Shown here in pieces: positions 35,138 to 44,097 of a stretch of 64,000 nucleotides of DNA. The DNA comes from Pararhodobacter zhoushanensis (GTDB lineage Bacteria; Pseudomonadota; Alphaproteobacteria; Rhodobacterales; Rhodobacteraceae). Under the pieces are notes generated by a model. That model was not told where the DNA came from. It did no database searches and saw only the letters and a list, made by a program, of their open reading frames with translations. Position 1 is the first letter of the stretch. Every line of letters begins with the position of its first letter. Location of the stretch: NCBI RefSeq assembly GCF_003990445.1, contig NZ_REEZ01000017.1, positions 1-64,000 on the forward strand, in the 5' to 3' direction. A program made the translations under genes and the position numbers.

Positions 35138-35632
35138 ATGAACCGCGCGATCAGCTGGGGCCTGCCGCTGCTGACGCTGGCGGTGTATCTTTATCTGGCG
35201 GTGTATCTGGGTCGACAGCTGGGTGCCTTGGCGGACGGGCAATTGCCGTTCGATCTGCGGGTTTTCGGCTATGATCTGCACGACACGCGCAGCTATCTGC
35301 ACACGCTGCGACCGGCGGGGTATGCGCTGTATCAAGGCCCGGTCTTCTGGGTCGATACGGTGTTTCCGGCGCTGATGGGCGCGTGCTTTATGTGGTGGAT
35401 GCGGCCGTTCCGGGGTGCCTTTGGCATGGTCTGCGTGCTGGTGGCGATGAGCTATGTGGCGCTGGACTGGGGCGAGAACATGTGGGTGCAGCGTTTGCTC
35501 GACAGCGGCGGTGACTGGGTGAACCCGCGCGATGTGTGGGGCGGGAGTGCGTTCACTTTGAGCAAGTTCGCGGTTGCGGCGCTGGCAGCGGTGCTGGCGG
35601 TGCGGCAGAGTGTGCGGCGGCTGCGCGGGTAG
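35138..35632 (+). CDS. Hypothetical inner-membrane protein
   Basis: A 164-residue protein with about four hydrophobic segments (residues 5-24, 62-85, 88-108 and 137-154). A conserved-looking periplasmic or loop part reads LPFDLRVFGYDLHDTRSYLHTLRPAGYALYQGPVFWVD. A WGENMWVQRLLDSGG stretch lies before the last helix. I do not recognise a named family. The ATG at 35138 starts 4 bases after the aroA stop, so it should be co-transcribed with aroA. It is followed by a hairpin repeat and a convergent gene. Confidence 0.75.
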   Translation: MNRAISWGLPLLTLAVYLYLAVYLGRQLGALADGQLPFDLRVFGYDLHDTRSYLHTLRPAGYALYQGPVFWVDTVFPALMGACFMWWMRPFRGAFGMVCVLVAMSYVALDWGENMWVQRLLDSGGDWVNPRDVWGGSAFTLSKFAVAALAAVLAVRQSVRRLRG

Positions 35633-35639
35633 GGCCGTG

Positions 35640-35751
35640 CTCGGGGGCGTCGAGCCCCCTCGCGCCGGTGCGCGGTGCCCGCGCAGGGGGGCTTCACGCC
35701 CCCCTCGGCCTTTCGGCCTCACCCCCTGTGGGATATTTTCAGCATAAAGTT
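35640..35751. repeat. Intergenic hairpin repeat between convergent genes (partial copy C)
   Basis: It contains GGGCGTCGAGCCC (35645-35657), a GGGGGGC/GCCCCCC hairpin with a TTCAC loop (about 35686-35704), a GGCC-TTTC-GGCC stem and then CCCTGTGGGATATTTTCAG. The last part matches one half of the elements at 30796-30980 and 58102-58315. It likely ends both transcripts. Confidence 0.7.
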
Positions 35752-35757
35752 GATAGC

Positions 35758-36735
35758 TCAGGCTGGCGGGATGGCCCAGGCTTCGCCCGGGGCGAGGGCG
35801 CGGAAGCGGTCGGCGGGGATGTTCTGCTCGGCAAGGGCCTCGTCGAGGGCGGCGAGGGGGGCTTCGCGGGCTTCATCGGTGAGCTGGAAGGTGCCCCAGT
35901 GGTGGCCGATGCCCCAGCTGGCCCCCGAGAGCTGGAAGCCGTGCAGGGCTTCGGCCGGGTTCTGGTGCTGGGCGCGCATGAACCAGCGGGGCTCGTACGC
36001 GCCGATGGGCAGGATGGCGGCGCGCAGCTTGCCGTGGCGGGCGGAGAGGCTGTCGTAGGGTTTGCCACCGTCAAAGCCGGTGTCCCCGATATGCAGGATC
36101 GCCCCCGCTGGCCCCTTGATCACGAAGCTGGCCCAGAGCGCCATGGAGCGGTCGCGGGTGCCGCGCGCCGACCAGTGGTGGCAGGGTTCGAAATCGACGC
36201 TGAGCGGGCCGAGCGAGACACTCTCGCCCCAGTCGCCGGTCAGGCAGCGCAGGCCGGTAGGGCGCAGGATGGTGTCATTGCCAAGAGGGGTGATGACCAC
36301 CGGATCATGCGCGGCCTTGAGGCGTTTGAGGGTGGCGAGGTCGAGGTGGTCGTAATGGTTGTGGCTGAGCAGCACCGCGTCGATGCGCGGCAGATCGTCA
36401 AAGCCGATCCCGGGGTCGATGACCCGGCGCGGACCGGCCAGCTGGGTCGGTGAGGCGCGCGGTGACCAGACCGGATCGGTGAGCAGGTTGAGCCCGGCGG
36501 TCTGGATGAGCAGGGTGGCGTGGCCGACCATGGTGATGGTCAGATCGTCTACGGCGGGCTCGGGCCGGGCCGTCGCGGGCGCGGGGAGGCGTTTGGGCCA
36601 TTTCTGGCGGGTGCCGCCGAACTGCCAGCGCAGCGCATCGCGAATGCCGGTCGGGCCCTGACCCTGCGGGTTGAAAAACCGCGTGCCGTCGAAATGGTCG
36701 GTGATCGGGCCGGCGTAATAGGGGTTGCGGGGCAT
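35758..36735 (-). CDS. MBL-fold metallo-hydrolase (UlaG/NAPE-PLD-like)
   Basis: A 325-residue metallo-beta-lactamase-fold hydrolase. The metal motif is [18 protein letters not shown], with further ligands in [18 protein letters not shown] and [11 protein letters not shown]. The N-terminus [21 protein letters not shown] and [27 protein letters not shown] are shared with the N-acyl-phosphatidylethanolamine phospholipase D-like group. A phosphodiesterase or lactonase role is possible. AGGAGG precedes ATG 36735. It faces against aroA and cmk, between which it is inserted, and is divergent from cmk with a 94-base gap. Confidence 0.87.
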   Translation of the reverse strand: MPRNPYYAGPITDHFDGTRFFNPQGQGPTGIRDALRWQFGGTRQKWPKRLPAPATARPEPAVDDLTITMVGHATLLIQTAGLNLLTDPVWSPRASPTQLAGPRRVIDPGIGFDDLPRIDAVLLSHNHYDHLDLATLKRLKAAHDPVVITPLGNDTILRPTGLRCLTGDWGESVSLGPLSVDFEPCHHWSARGTRDRSMALWASFVIKGPAGAILHIGDTGFDGGKPYDSLSARHGKLRAAILPIGAYEPRWFMRAQHQNPAEALHGFQLSGASWGIGHHWGTFQLTDEAREAPLAALDEALAEQNIPADRFRALAPGEAWAIPPA

Positions 36736-36829
36736 GTGGTCCCTCCTGTTGGTGCTATATTGGGCTGGCACCGGGGGTTTCAACCGCGCAGGGGCTGCGT
36801 TAGGCAAATCGAAACGAATGAGGGTGATG

Positions 36830-37414
36830 ATGATCTTCACAGTCGCAGTGGATGGCCCGGCGGCGGCGGGCAAGGGAACGATCAGCAAGGCTTTGGCCGA
36901 CCGCTTCGGGTTGGCGCATCTGGATACGGGGCTGTTGTACCGGGCGGTCGGGGCCAAAGGCGGCGATCCGGTGGCGGCGGCGCAGGGCCTGACGCCGGAG
37001 GATCTGGCGCGGGATGATTTGCGCAGCCTCGCGGCGGGCGAAGCGGCGAGCAGGGTCGCGGCCATTCCCGCCGTGCGCGCGGCGCTGACGCAGTTTCAGC
37101 GCGACTTCGCCCGGCGTGAGGGCGGGGCGGTGCTGGACGGGCGCGATATCGGGACGGTGATCTGCCCTGAGGCGGAGGTGAAGCTGTACGTCACCGCCAG
37201 TGCCGAGGTGCGGGCGCATCGGCGCTGGCTGGAGGTGGGCGGCGATGCGGCGCAGGTGTTGGCCGAAGTGGTCGCGCGTGATGAGCGGGATATGGGCCGG
37301 GCCGACGCTCCGCTGAGACCGGCAGCCGATGCGGTGCGGGTTGATACGTCGGCGCTGAGCATCGACGAGGCCGTGGCGCAGGCGGCGACGCTGGTGGCGG
37401 CGCGGCTGGGCTGA
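36830..37414 (+). CDS. cmk: Cytidylate kinase
   Basis: A 194-residue nucleoside monophosphate kinase that phosphorylates CMP and dCMP. The P-loop is [16 protein letters not shown] (GPAAAGKG at residues 9-16), [12 protein letters not shown] binds the nucleotide, and [24 protein letters not shown] and [19 protein letters not shown] complete the core. It is shorter than the 220-230 residues of E. coli Cmk because the NMP-binding insert is reduced. GAGGG lies 5 bases before ATG 36830; earlier in-frame ATGs at 36818 and 36827 fit less well. rpsA, often next to cmk, does not follow; a GFA-type gene overlaps its stop instead. Confidence 0.92.
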   Translation: MIFTVAVDGPAAAGKGTISKALADRFGLAHLDTGLLYRAVGAKGGDPVAAAQGLTPEDLARDDLRSLAAGEAASRVAAIPAVRAALTQFQRDFARREGGAVLDGRDIGTVICPEAEVKLYVTASAEVRAHRRWLEVGGDAAQVLAEVVARDERDMGRADAPLRPAADAVRVDTSALSIDEAVAQAATLVAARLG

Positions 37415-37857
37415 TGGGAGGGTGGACCGCGCGGTGCCTGTGCGGGGAGGTGCGCGTGACGGCGCTGGGCGAGCCTGTGCGCGTGGGGATCTGCCATTGC
37501 CTCGATTGCCGCCGGCATCACGGGACGCTGTTTTTCGCGGCGGCGATCTTTGCGCAGGCGGCGGTGACGGTCGCTGGAGAGACCAAGTCCTATGAGGGGC
37601 GGCATTTCTGTCCGCGCTGCGGCTCGTCGGTGTTTGCGCAAAGCGGCGATGAGATCGACCTTCATCTGGGCGCGATGGAGGCGGCTGAGTCCTTGGTGCC
37701 GCAGTATGAGCTTTGGACTGTGCGTCGGTTACCATGGTTGCCGGAGTTTCCGGACATGGTTCAGATACCGCGGAACCGGGAAAGCCCTGATAGCGTAGAG
37801 GGTTGGCGAGAGATCGAAGATGAGAGCGGTTTGGATGGACGCGGTTTGAGCGGCTGA
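37414..37857 (+). CDS. GFA family zinc-binding protein
   Basis: A 147-residue protein of the glutathione-dependent formaldehyde-activating (GFA/CENP-V) fold. Zinc-site cysteines appear as CLCGEV near residue 8, CHCLDCRR near 27 and FCPRCGS near 66. The middle carries the usual FFAAAIFAQAAVTVAGETKSYE. The family includes S-hydroxymethyl-glutathione synthase-like proteins, but most members have no proven activity. The ATG shares one base with the cmk stop (TGATG), so translation is coupled. The tail after about residue 120 is variable and hydrophilic. Confidence 0.87.
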   Translation: MGGWTARCLCGEVRVTALGEPVRVGICHCLDCRRHHGTLFFAAAIFAQAAVTVAGETKSYEGRHFCPRCGSSVFAQSGDEIDLHLGAMEAAESLVPQYELWTVRRLPWLPEFPDMVQIPRNRESPDSVEGWREIEDESGLDGRGLSG

Positions 37858-38158
37858 CGCTTAGGCGGGGCAGCAGGGCGCGGAGGTTCCGGCGGGTTGA
37901 GAACGGCGGGCTGCCTGTCGGCACGTTCAAGGTTGCACGACGCAGCGATCCTGCCCGGCCCCGGTTGCGTGACCCGCTGCGACGGCCGCGGCACTGGCTG
38001 TGCCCCCGGTGTTCGCCGGCAAAACGATGGGACGCGACGGCGGGGAACTCGATCGGCACCTGACACGTTCTCTGAGGCAAGACCCTGCTGTCGCCGAGCT
38101 TTCCCTTGCCCCCCAATGCAGGCTATAGCGGTGCAAGCGCCAGCCCACAGGAGACCCG
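37858..38158 (+). other. Intergenic region with no identifiable gene
   Basis: The 301 bases between the GFA-type gene and psd contain no supported coding frame, tRNA or clear terminator. The region must carry the psd-pssA promoter, but I cannot define convincing boxes. AGGAGAC just before 38159 is the psd ribosome-binding site. Confidence 0.4.
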
Positions 38159-38869
38159 ATGCCCGACCTCTCGCACGATTCCATGCTTTCTACGGTGATC
38201 AAGCCGGTTCACCGCGAAGGCTATCCGTTTATCGGGCTGTTCGCCGCCGTGACGTTGGTGTTGTTCCTGATCTGGCAGCCACTGGGTTGGGTCGGCGTGG
38301 TGCTCACCATCTGGTGCTACTATTTCTTCCGTGATCCTGACCGCTATACGCCGCAGCGCAGCGGGCTGATCATCAGCCCGGCGGACGGCGTCATCTCGCT
38401 GATCGAACCGGCGGTGCCGCCAGTCGAGCTGGGCATGGGCGAAACGCCGATGACCCGCGTCAGTGTCTTCATGAATGTGTTCAATTGCCACGTGAACCGC
38501 CTGCCGATCGCTGGTGAAATCACGGCGGTCAGCTATCGTCCCGGCAAGTTCTTCAATGCCTCGCTGGACAAGGCGAGCGCCGATAACGAGCGCAACTCGG
38601 TCGCGGTGCGGATCGCCGACGGGCGGCAGATCGCCGTGGTGCAGATCGCCGGACTGGTGGCGCGGCGCATCGTTTGTGACGTCAAGCCCGGCGCGGTTCT
38701 GGAGGCCGGCGAACGGTTCGGCATGATCCGATTCGGTAGCCGTCTGGATGTTTACCTGCCCGAGGGCGTGCAACCCATGGTCTCTCTTGGCCAAACCATG
38801 GTTGCGGGCGAAACGGTGTTGGCGGACCTGATGCTGGGCGAGCCTGCACGTCTGGCCGAGGTGCGTTGA
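38159..38869 (+). CDS. psd: Phosphatidylserine decarboxylase (short, PSD-A type)
   Basis: A 236-residue proenzyme that converts phosphatidylserine to phosphatidylethanolamine at the inner membrane. Two adjacent hydrophobic segments lie at about residues 24-55. [47 protein letters not shown] and [21 protein letters not shown] follow. Self-cleavage between G193 and S194 in [12 protein letters not shown] should create the pyruvoyl group. The length fits the short class. AGGAGA precedes the ATG. pssA begins 3 bases after the stop, so the two successive enzymes of PE synthesis share a transcript. Confidence 0.93.
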   Translation: MPDLSHDSMLSTVIKPVHREGYPFIGLFAAVTLVLFLIWQPLGWVGVVLTIWCYYFFRDPDRYTPQRSGLIISPADGVISLIEPAVPPVELGMGETPMTRVSVFMNVFNCHVNRLPIAGEITAVSYRPGKFFNASLDKASADNERNSVAVRIADGRQIAVVQIAGLVARRIVCDVKPGAVLEAGERFGMIRFGSRLDVYLPEGVQPMVSLGQTMVAGETVLADLMLGEPARLAEVR

Positions 38870-38872
38870 GCG

Positions 38873-39634
38873 ATGATGGATGAGCCACGCCTTGACGATG
38901 ACGGCGAGGTGGCGGACCGCCGCTCGCTGCCGCTGGTGCAATTGATCCCCAATCTGGTGACATTGCTGGGGCTGTGCGCCGGACTGACCTCGATTCGCTA
39001 CGCGCTGGACGGCTGGTATCAGACCGCCGCGGCGTTGATCGTTCTGGCGGCCTTGATGGACGGGATGGATGGGCTGTTGGCGCGCAAGCTGAACGCGTCC
39101 AGCCATTTCGGAGCCGAGCTTGATTCGCTCAGCGACTTCGTCTGCTTCGGGGTCGCGCCGGGGATCTTCGTCTTTCACTTCGTTGCGCAGGACTGGCCGG
39201 GCACCGGCTGGCTTTTGGTGCTGGTTTACGTGCTGTGCGCCTGCCTGCGGTTGGCGCGTTTCAACGTGAACCGCAACGCGCCGCCACCGCCGGGCCGGGC
39301 GCATTTCATCGGGGTTCCGGCACCCGCCGGGGCGCTGTTGGGGCTGTTGCCGGTCTATCTTTCGCTTTCAGGCTGGGTTCAGACCGAACATTGGCCGGTG
39401 CTGTCGTCGCTCTATATGGCGGCAATCGGTTTGTTGATGATCTCGCGCCTGCCAACCCCGTCGCCCAAGGCCTGGCGCGTGCCGCGCAAGCGCGCGGTGC
39501 TGGTATTGGTAGGCGTCGCGGTTTTTGCCGGCGCTTTGGCGACCAAGCCGTGGACTGTGCTGGTGCTGACCGATCTGGCCTATCTGGTGGTGCTGGCCTG
39601 GGGCAGTTGGCGCGACCGTCGTGCGTTGGCGTAA
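38873..39634 (+). CDS. pssA: CDP-diacylglycerol--serine O-phosphatidyltransferase
   Basis: A 253-residue integral membrane enzyme that makes phosphatidylserine from CDP-diacylglycerol and serine. The CDP-alcohol phosphotransferase motif DG-x2-AR-x8-G-x3-D-x3-D is visible at DGLLARKLNASSHFGAELDSLSD. About eight hydrophobic segments follow an acidic, hydrophilic start of 20 residues. IPNLVTLLGLCAGLTSIR is the typical PssA beginning. It lies 3 bases downstream of psd and supplies its substrate. Two adjacent ATGs at 38873 and 38876 are both possible starts. Confidence 0.93.
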   Translation: MMDEPRLDDDGEVADRRSLPLVQLIPNLVTLLGLCAGLTSIRYALDGWYQTAAALIVLAALMDGMDGLLARKLNASSHFGAELDSLSDFVCFGVAPGIFVFHFVAQDWPGTGWLLVLVYVLCACLRLARFNVNRNAPPPPGRAHFIGVPAPAGALLGLLPVYLSLSGWVQTEHWPVLSSLYMAAIGLLMISRLPTPSPKAWRVPRKRAVLVLVGVAVFAGALATKPWTVLVLTDLAYLVVLAWGSWRDRRALA

Positions 39635-39652
39635 AAACCGTCACATAGGCGC

Positions 39653-39681
39653 TTGACCTCACCGATGGGTGTCGGTATTGC
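39653..39681 (+). promoter_or_regulatory. Promoter of the first tRNA-Asp gene
   Basis: TTGACC (39653-39658), a 17-base spacer and TATTGC (39676-39681) lie 11 bases before the tRNA. The second tRNA-Asp gene has an equivalent promoter with the same spacing. Confidence 0.65.
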
Positions 39682-39692
39682 ACCCCTCATGC

Positions 39693-39769
39693 GCGGTTGT
39701 AGCTCAGTTGGTTAGAGTACCGGCCTGTCACGCCGGGGGTCGCGGGTTCGAGCCCCGTCAACCGCGCCA
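39693..39769 (+). tRNA. tRNA-Asp (GTC)
   Basis: A 77-base cloverleaf including the encoded CCA. The acceptor arms GCGGTTG and CAACCGC pair fully, with discriminator G39766. The D-arm contains AGCTCAGTTGG, and the T-arm contains GGTTCGAGCCC. The anticodon stem CCGGC/GCCGG encloses CTGTCAC with anticodon GTC at 39727-39729. The gene is identical to the copy at 40155-40231. Confidence 0.97.
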
Positions 39770-39779
39770 CTTTCTTCCT

Positions 39780-39807
39780 CAGGGCCCCTTATGGGGCCTT
39801 TCTTTTT
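39780..39807 (+). terminator. Terminator of the first tRNA-Asp
   Basis: An AGGGCCCC/GGGGCCT stem with a TTAT loop is followed by TTCTTTTT. It begins about 10 bases after the tRNA. Confidence 0.8.
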
Positions 39808-40114
39808 GCGCTGTTTCCCGCTGGGTTGCGTAAAATCAAAGGTATGGCGCGCGTTGTGCGCGGCTGCGTCGACGGACCTACGATCCCGTCCCACGTTCGA
39901 CCGGGGACTGTCGGGGACGCTGTGGACCCGGGGCTCTCGCACCGCCAAGCCCGCGCCATGGTTGCAGGCCGACAGGGCAGGGCCATGGGCGTCTAGTTGC
40001 AGCGCAATCGCAGGAATTATCCAGTCATGGCCGGGGTTTGGCATGCACCAGGGCTGTCGGGCGTGTGGGACCGCGACGTCAGAAAACTTTGCGCAAGTTT
40101 TGCCGTTTTCGCGC
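39808..40114 (+). other. Spacer between the tandem tRNA-Asp genes
   Basis: The 307 bases between the first terminator and the second promoter contain no gene that I can support. A minus-strand frame (HDWIIPAIALQLDAHGPALS and onwards) has moderately native codon use and could be a gene remnant, but I recognise no family. There is no integrase or transposase trace. Confidence 0.4.
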
Positions 40115-40143
40115 TTGACGCCCTGCGCCGGACCCCATAGATC
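40115..40143 (+). promoter_or_regulatory. Promoter of the second tRNA-Asp gene
   Basis: TTGACG (40115-40120), a 17-base spacer and TAGATC (40138-40143) precede the tRNA by 11 bases, the same geometry as the first copy. Confidence 0.65.
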
Positions 40144-40154
40144 ACCCTCATCGC

Positions 40155-40231
40155 GCGGTTGTAGCTCAGTTGGTTAGAGTACCGGCCTGTCACGCCGGGG
40201 GTCGCGGGTTCGAGCCCCGTCAACCGCGCCA
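40155..40231 (+). tRNA. tRNA-Asp (GTC), second copy
   Basis: Identical over all 77 bases to the copy at 39693-39769, with anticodon GTC at 40189-40191 and an encoded CCA end. The identity stops within a few bases of the tRNA ends; only the promoter geometry and a CCCTCAT motif just upstream are shared. It precedes murD by 228 bases. Confidence 0.97.
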
Positions 40232-40252
40232 CTTTCCTTAGATTTGAATGAT

Positions 40253-40278
40253 AATCCTCCCCTCTGGGGGGATTTTTT
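40253..40278 (+). terminator. Terminator of the second tRNA-Asp
   Basis: An AATCC-T-CCCC stem pairs with GGGGGGATT around a TCT loop and is followed by a T-run up to 40278. It isolates the tRNA from the murD operon. Confidence 0.8.
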
Positions 40279-40459
40279 CGTTCTGGGATCCTTCTTCCTT
40301 CAACGCATTCTTAACCGTCGGGCCTTAGCCTTGGGTGACGCTTGCGTATAGAAAGGAGGACGTTTCAAACAGCTGGCAGCCGCAGCCCCGCAGGGCAGAC
40401 CTTTCGCTTGATCCGACGCTGGGATAGCGTGCGGGCGAAACGGCTAGTCGGGGACGAAC

Positions 40460-41848
40460 ATGATCGCTGTCGAGGGATACCAGGGGCTGCGCGTGGGCGT
40501 GTTGGGGCTGGGACGGTCGGGTTTGGCGACCTGTGCGGCGCTGATGGAGGGCGGAGCCGAGGTCTGCGCCTGGGATGACAGCCCCGAGGCACGCGACAAG
40601 GCGAATGCCGAGGGCTACGGCACGGTCGATCTGACCAAGCAGGGCACGGTCGAGGGGCTGGATGCGCTGATCACCTCGCCGGGGATCCCGCATCTGTATC
40701 CCGCGCCGCATCCGGTGATCGCAGCCGCCTTGGCGGCCGGTGTGCCGGTGGACAATGATATATCGTTGTTCTTCCAGTCGCTTGAGAATCGCGATGAGCC
40801 GCCCAAGGTGATCTGCGTCACCGGCTCGAACGGCAAATCGACCACCACCGCGCTGATTGCGCATCTGCTGACGGTGGCGGGACGCGATGTGCGGATGGCG
40901 GGCAACATCGGGACAGGTGTGCTGTCGATCGAATTGCCGGGCGAGGGGGGCGTGGTGGTGCTGGAGCTTAGCAGCTACCAGACCGACCTTGCGCGTCGCT
41001 TGGCCCCGGATGTAGCGGTGTTCACCAATCTGAGCCCCGATCATCTGGACCGCCACGGTGGTATGGGCGGCTATTTCGCTGCCAAAAAGCGGCTGTTCAC
41101 CGAGGGAGCACCCGCACGGGCGGTGATTGGCGTTGATGAGGTGGAGGGGCAATACCTGGCCACCCAACTGGCGCAAAGCGTCGATGATACGCGGGTGATC
41201 CGGGTGTCGTCAGGGCAAAAACTGAACGGGCCGGGCTGGTCAGTCTCGGCGCGCAAGGGGTTCTTGTCGGAATGGCGCGGCGGCAAACAGGCGCATTCGA
41301 TTGACCTGCGGCCGATGGCGGGACTCCCGGGTGCTCATAACCACCAGAACGCCTGTGCCGCCTACGCAGCCGTGCGCGCATTGGGATTGGCCCCGCGTCA
41401 GATTGAGGCGGGGCTGGCGAGCTTCCAAGGCCTGCCGCATCGCAGCCAGCTGATTGGCGAAAAGGATGGCGTGGCTTTCGTCAACGATTCCAAGGCGACG
41501 AATGTGGACTCGGCGGCCAAGGCGCTGCAGGCATTCCCCAAGATCCGCTGGATTGCCGGCGGTCTGGGCAAAGAGGGCGGCATTGCCGCGCTAACCCCGC
41601 ATCTGGGCGCGGTGCGCAAGGCCTATATGATCGGCCACTCGGCGCGCGACTTTGCGCTTCAGCTGGGCGACACGCCGCATGAGATCTGCGAAACGATGGA
41701 GCGTGCTGTGGCGCGCGCGGCCGAAGAGGCCGAACCGGGGGATGTTGTGTTGCTGGCCCCAGCCGCGGCAAGCTTTGATCAATACCCGAATTTCGAGAAA
41801 CGCGGCGAGGCTTTTGCAGCGCTTGTGCAGGACCTGCTGGGGCGCTAA
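40460..41848 (+). CDS. murD: UDP-N-acetylmuramoyl-L-alanine--D-glutamate ligase
   Basis: A 462-residue cytoplasmic Mur ligase that adds D-glutamate to UDP-MurNAc-L-Ala with ATP. The N-terminal Rossmann domain has [15 protein letters not shown], the ATP loop GSNGKSTTT is at residues 122-130, and [24 protein letters not shown] and [22 protein letters not shown] follow. GGGGACGAAC precedes the ATG. It is the first gene of the cell-wall/division cluster here; mraY, murF and murE, its usual upstream neighbours, are absent from the window. A weak TATAGA box occurs at 40347-40352. Confidence 0.95.
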   Translation: MIAVEGYQGLRVGVLGLGRSGLATCAALMEGGAEVCAWDDSPEARDKANAEGYGTVDLTKQGTVEGLDALITSPGIPHLYPAPHPVIAAALAAGVPVDNDISLFFQSLENRDEPPKVICVTGSNGKSTTTALIAHLLTVAGRDVRMAGNIGTGVLSIELPGEGGVVVLELSSYQTDLARRLAPDVAVFTNLSPDHLDRHGGMGGYFAAKKRLFTEGAPARAVIGVDEVEGQYLATQLAQSVDDTRVIRVSSGQKLNGPGWSVSARKGFLSEWRGGKQAHSIDLRPMAGLPGAHNHQNACAAYAAVRALGLAPRQIEAGLASFQGLPHRSQLIGEKDGVAFVNDSKATNVDSAAKALQAFPKIRWIAGGLGKEGGIAALTPHLGAVRKAYMIGHSARDFALQLGDTPHEICETMERAVARAAEEAEPGDVVLLAPAAASFDQYPNFEKRGEAFAALVQDLLGR

Positions 41849-41902
41849 GGCGGCGGACGGGGCGTGAAGCCTGCGGATTTTCCGGCAATCAGGGGCGGGC
41901 GC

Positions 41903-42808
41903 ATGGCGGTTGAGGCGGAAACGGGTCTGGCCGAAGAGGGCGACAGCCTCAAAGGCTTTCTTCTGGCGCTCTCGGCCTATCTGCTGTGGGGCATCCTGCC
42001 GCTGTACCTGTCGTTGTTCGACAGCGTCGGGCTGGTCGAGGTGCTGGCGCACCGGGTGATCTGGTCGGTGCCAGTGGCGCTGATGATCCTGTTAGGACTG
42101 GGCCGAACCGGCGATCTGCGGCGCGCGCTGGTCTCGCCGCGGCTGCTGGCCATGGCCGGGCTGACCGCAATGCTGGTGACGGTGAACTGGGGCGTTTACC
42201 TTTACGCGATCCAGACCGATCAGGTCCTGGACGCGGCGCTGGGTTATTACATCAACCCGCTGTTCTCGGTCTTTCTGGCCGCCGTTTTCCTGCGCGAGCG
42301 GTTGAGCCTGTGGCAAGGGCTGGCCGTGGCGCTGGCCGTCGCGGCGGTGGTTGTCCTGACAGTCGAGGCGGGGCGTCTGCCGCTGATTTCCTTGGCGTTG
42401 ACGGGCAGTTGGGGGCTGTATGCTTTTTTCAAGCGCGCGCTGCCGATCGGGCCAAATCAAGGGTTTACGCTGGAGGTGATCCTGCTCAGCCCGGTGGCGC
42501 TGGCCTATCTGGCGTGGCTGTGGTCGCAAGGCTCGATGAGCTTTGGGTACGCGGGTGCTGGGTTGACCGCATTGCTGATGGGCGCGGGTGTGATCACAGC
42601 GGTGCCGCTGATGCTTTATGCCAACGGGGCGAAACGGCTTACGCTGAGCACGATGGCGTTGATGCAATACATCGTGCCAACGCTGGTGTTTCTGGCGGCC
42701 GTGTGGGTGTTCGGCGAGACGTTCGACGGGGCAAAGCTGATCGCGTTTCCGATGATCTGGGCGGCTCTGGTGGTCTATACCATCGACACATTGCGCCGCC
42801 GCCGCTGA
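41903..42808 (+). CDS. rarD: EamA family transporter RarD-like
   Basis: A 301-residue inner-membrane protein with ten helices from two EamA repeats. The RarD type is indicated by KGFLLALSAYLLWGILPLYLSL, EVLAHRVIWSVPVAL, VNWGVYLYAIQTDQVLDAALGYYINPLFSVFLAAVFLRERL and MQYIVPTLVFLAAVWVFGE. The substrate of RarD proteins is not established. AGGGG lies 7 bases before ATG 41903; a GTG at 41864 would add 13 residues without family support. It is inserted between murD and ftsW, on the same strand, and is not a normal member of this cluster. Confidence 0.9.
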   Translation: MAVEAETGLAEEGDSLKGFLLALSAYLLWGILPLYLSLFDSVGLVEVLAHRVIWSVPVALMILLGLGRTGDLRRALVSPRLLAMAGLTAMLVTVNWGVYLYAIQTDQVLDAALGYYINPLFSVFLAAVFLRERLSLWQGLAVALAVAAVVVLTVEAGRLPLISLALTGSWGLYAFFKRALPIGPNQGFTLEVILLSPVALAYLAWLWSQGSMSFGYAGAGLTALLMGAGVITAVPLMLYANGAKRLTLSTMALMQYIVPTLVFLAAVWVFGETFDGAKLIAFPMIWAALVVYTIDTLRRRR

Positions 42809-42928
42809 TCCGCAACGCCGAGACTCGCCGATGTGATCGCAAGTCTCTGGCCAAGATTCCGCATTCGCGCTATTCTTGCCTGAAGACCCGGCAAACGGGC
42901 TTATAACAGGCAAAGTGAGCAGACCCCC

Positions 42929-44095
42929 ATGACGGAAATGGTTCATGGCAGCATGCCCGCCCATGTGGGCGAGCCGGTGCTGTCGCGTTGGTGGCGCACG
43001 GTAGATCGTTGGACGATTTCGAGCGTCCTGTTGCTTGTCGCAGTTGGATTGCTGCTGGCTCTGGCCTCGTCGCCGCCGCTGGCCGCGCGCAACCATTTGC
43101 CCCCGTTCCATTATTTCGAGCGACACGCGATCTACGCGGGTCTGAGCGTCACAGTGATGCTCTTCGTCTCGATGCGTAATCCAGAAACGATCCGCCGATG
43201 GGGTGTGCTGGGCTTTGGCCTTGGATTTGCGACGCTGCTGGCGTTGCCCGTGATCGGCACCGACTTTGGCAAGGGCGCCGTGCGCTGGCTGAGCCTTGGG
43301 TTCACAAGCGTCCAGCCGTCGGAATTTGTCAAACCCTGTCTGGCGGTGACGGCCGCCTGGCTGCTGGCGGCGGGGCAGGATCTGAACGGACCGCCGGGTC
43401 GGCTGCTGTCGCTGGGCGTTGTGCTGACCACCGTCGGTCTGTTGGTGATCCAGCCGGATTTCGGCCAGTCGGTGCTGGTGCTGTTTGGCTGGGGTGCGAT
43501 GTATTTCGTCTCGGGCGCGTCGATCGTGATCATTCTGGGGCTGGCCGCCGCGGCGGTGAGCGGCGGGTTCGTCGCCTATATGTTCTCGGAGCACTTCGCG
43601 CGCCGGATTGACGCCTTTCTGTCGTCGGAGCTGGATGCACGCTCACAGCTGGGCTATGCGACCTCGGCCATTCAAGAGGGCGGGTTGTTCGGGCTGGGCG
43701 TGGGCGAAGGGCAGGTGAAATGGCAGCTGCCCGATGCGCATACCGACTTTGTGATCGCCGTCGCGGCCGAGGAATACGGCTTCATGATGGTGTTGATCAT
43801 CATCACGCTTTACGCGGTGATCTGCCTGCGCGCCCTGTCGCGCCTGACGCGTGAGCGCGATCCGTTCATCCGGCTGGCCGGAACCGGTCTGGTGGCGATG
43901 ATCTCGGCGCAGGCGATGATCAACATGGGCGTGGCCGTGCGGCTGCTGCCTGCGAAGGGGATGACGCTGCCGTTTGTCAGTCAGGGCGGCTCGTCGCTGC
44001 TGGCGATGGGGCTGATGGTGGGCATGCTGCTGGCCTTGACGCGCACACGGCCGCAGGGTGAAATCGGCGATCTGATGCAAACACGGGGGCGATAA
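42929..44095 (+). CDS. ftsW: Septal peptidoglycan polymerase FtsW (SEDS family)
   Basis: A 388-residue inner-membrane glycosyltransferase of the SEDS family with about ten helices. It polymerises lipid II at the division site together with FtsI. Family landmarks are [91 protein letters not shown] and [15 protein letters not shown]. The start has GAGCAGAC upstream, and a second in-frame ATG lies 9 bases later. murG follows 2 bases after the stop. Confidence 0.95.
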   Translation: MTEMVHGSMPAHVGEPVLSRWWRTVDRWTISSVLLLVAVGLLLALASSPPLAARNHLPPFHYFERHAIYAGLSVTVMLFVSMRNPETIRRWGVLGFGLGFATLLALPVIGTDFGKGAVRWLSLGFTSVQPSEFVKPCLAVTAAWLLAAGQDLNGPPGRLLSLGVVLTTVGLLVIQPDFGQSVLVLFGWGAMYFVSGASIVIILGLAAAAVSGGFVAYMFSEHFARRIDAFLSSELDARSQLGYATSAIQEGGLFGLGVGEGQVKWQLPDAHTDFVIAVAAEEYGFMMVLIIITLYAVICLRALSRLTRERDPFIRLAGTGLVAMISAQAMINMGVAVRLLPAKGMTLPFVSQGGSSLLAMGLMVGMLLALTRTRPQGEIGDLMQTRGR

Positions 44096-44097
44096 TC

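Noticed and set aside
35536-36453. A 305-codon plus-strand frame opposite the metallo-hydrolase gene
   Set aside because: It crosses a hairpin repeat and is the reverse shadow of a clear MBL-fold gene with AGGAGG before its ATG.
39791-40177. A 128-codon plus-strand frame between and into the tRNA-Asp genes
   Set aside because: It runs into the second tRNA gene, has no ribosome-binding site, and its codon positions lack the G/C bias of real genes here.
39693-40231. tRNA-Asp pair as the attachment sites of an integrated element
   Set aside because: The interval between them is only 385 bases and has no integrase, and each tRNA is complete with its own promoter and terminator. Simple duplication is a better explanation.
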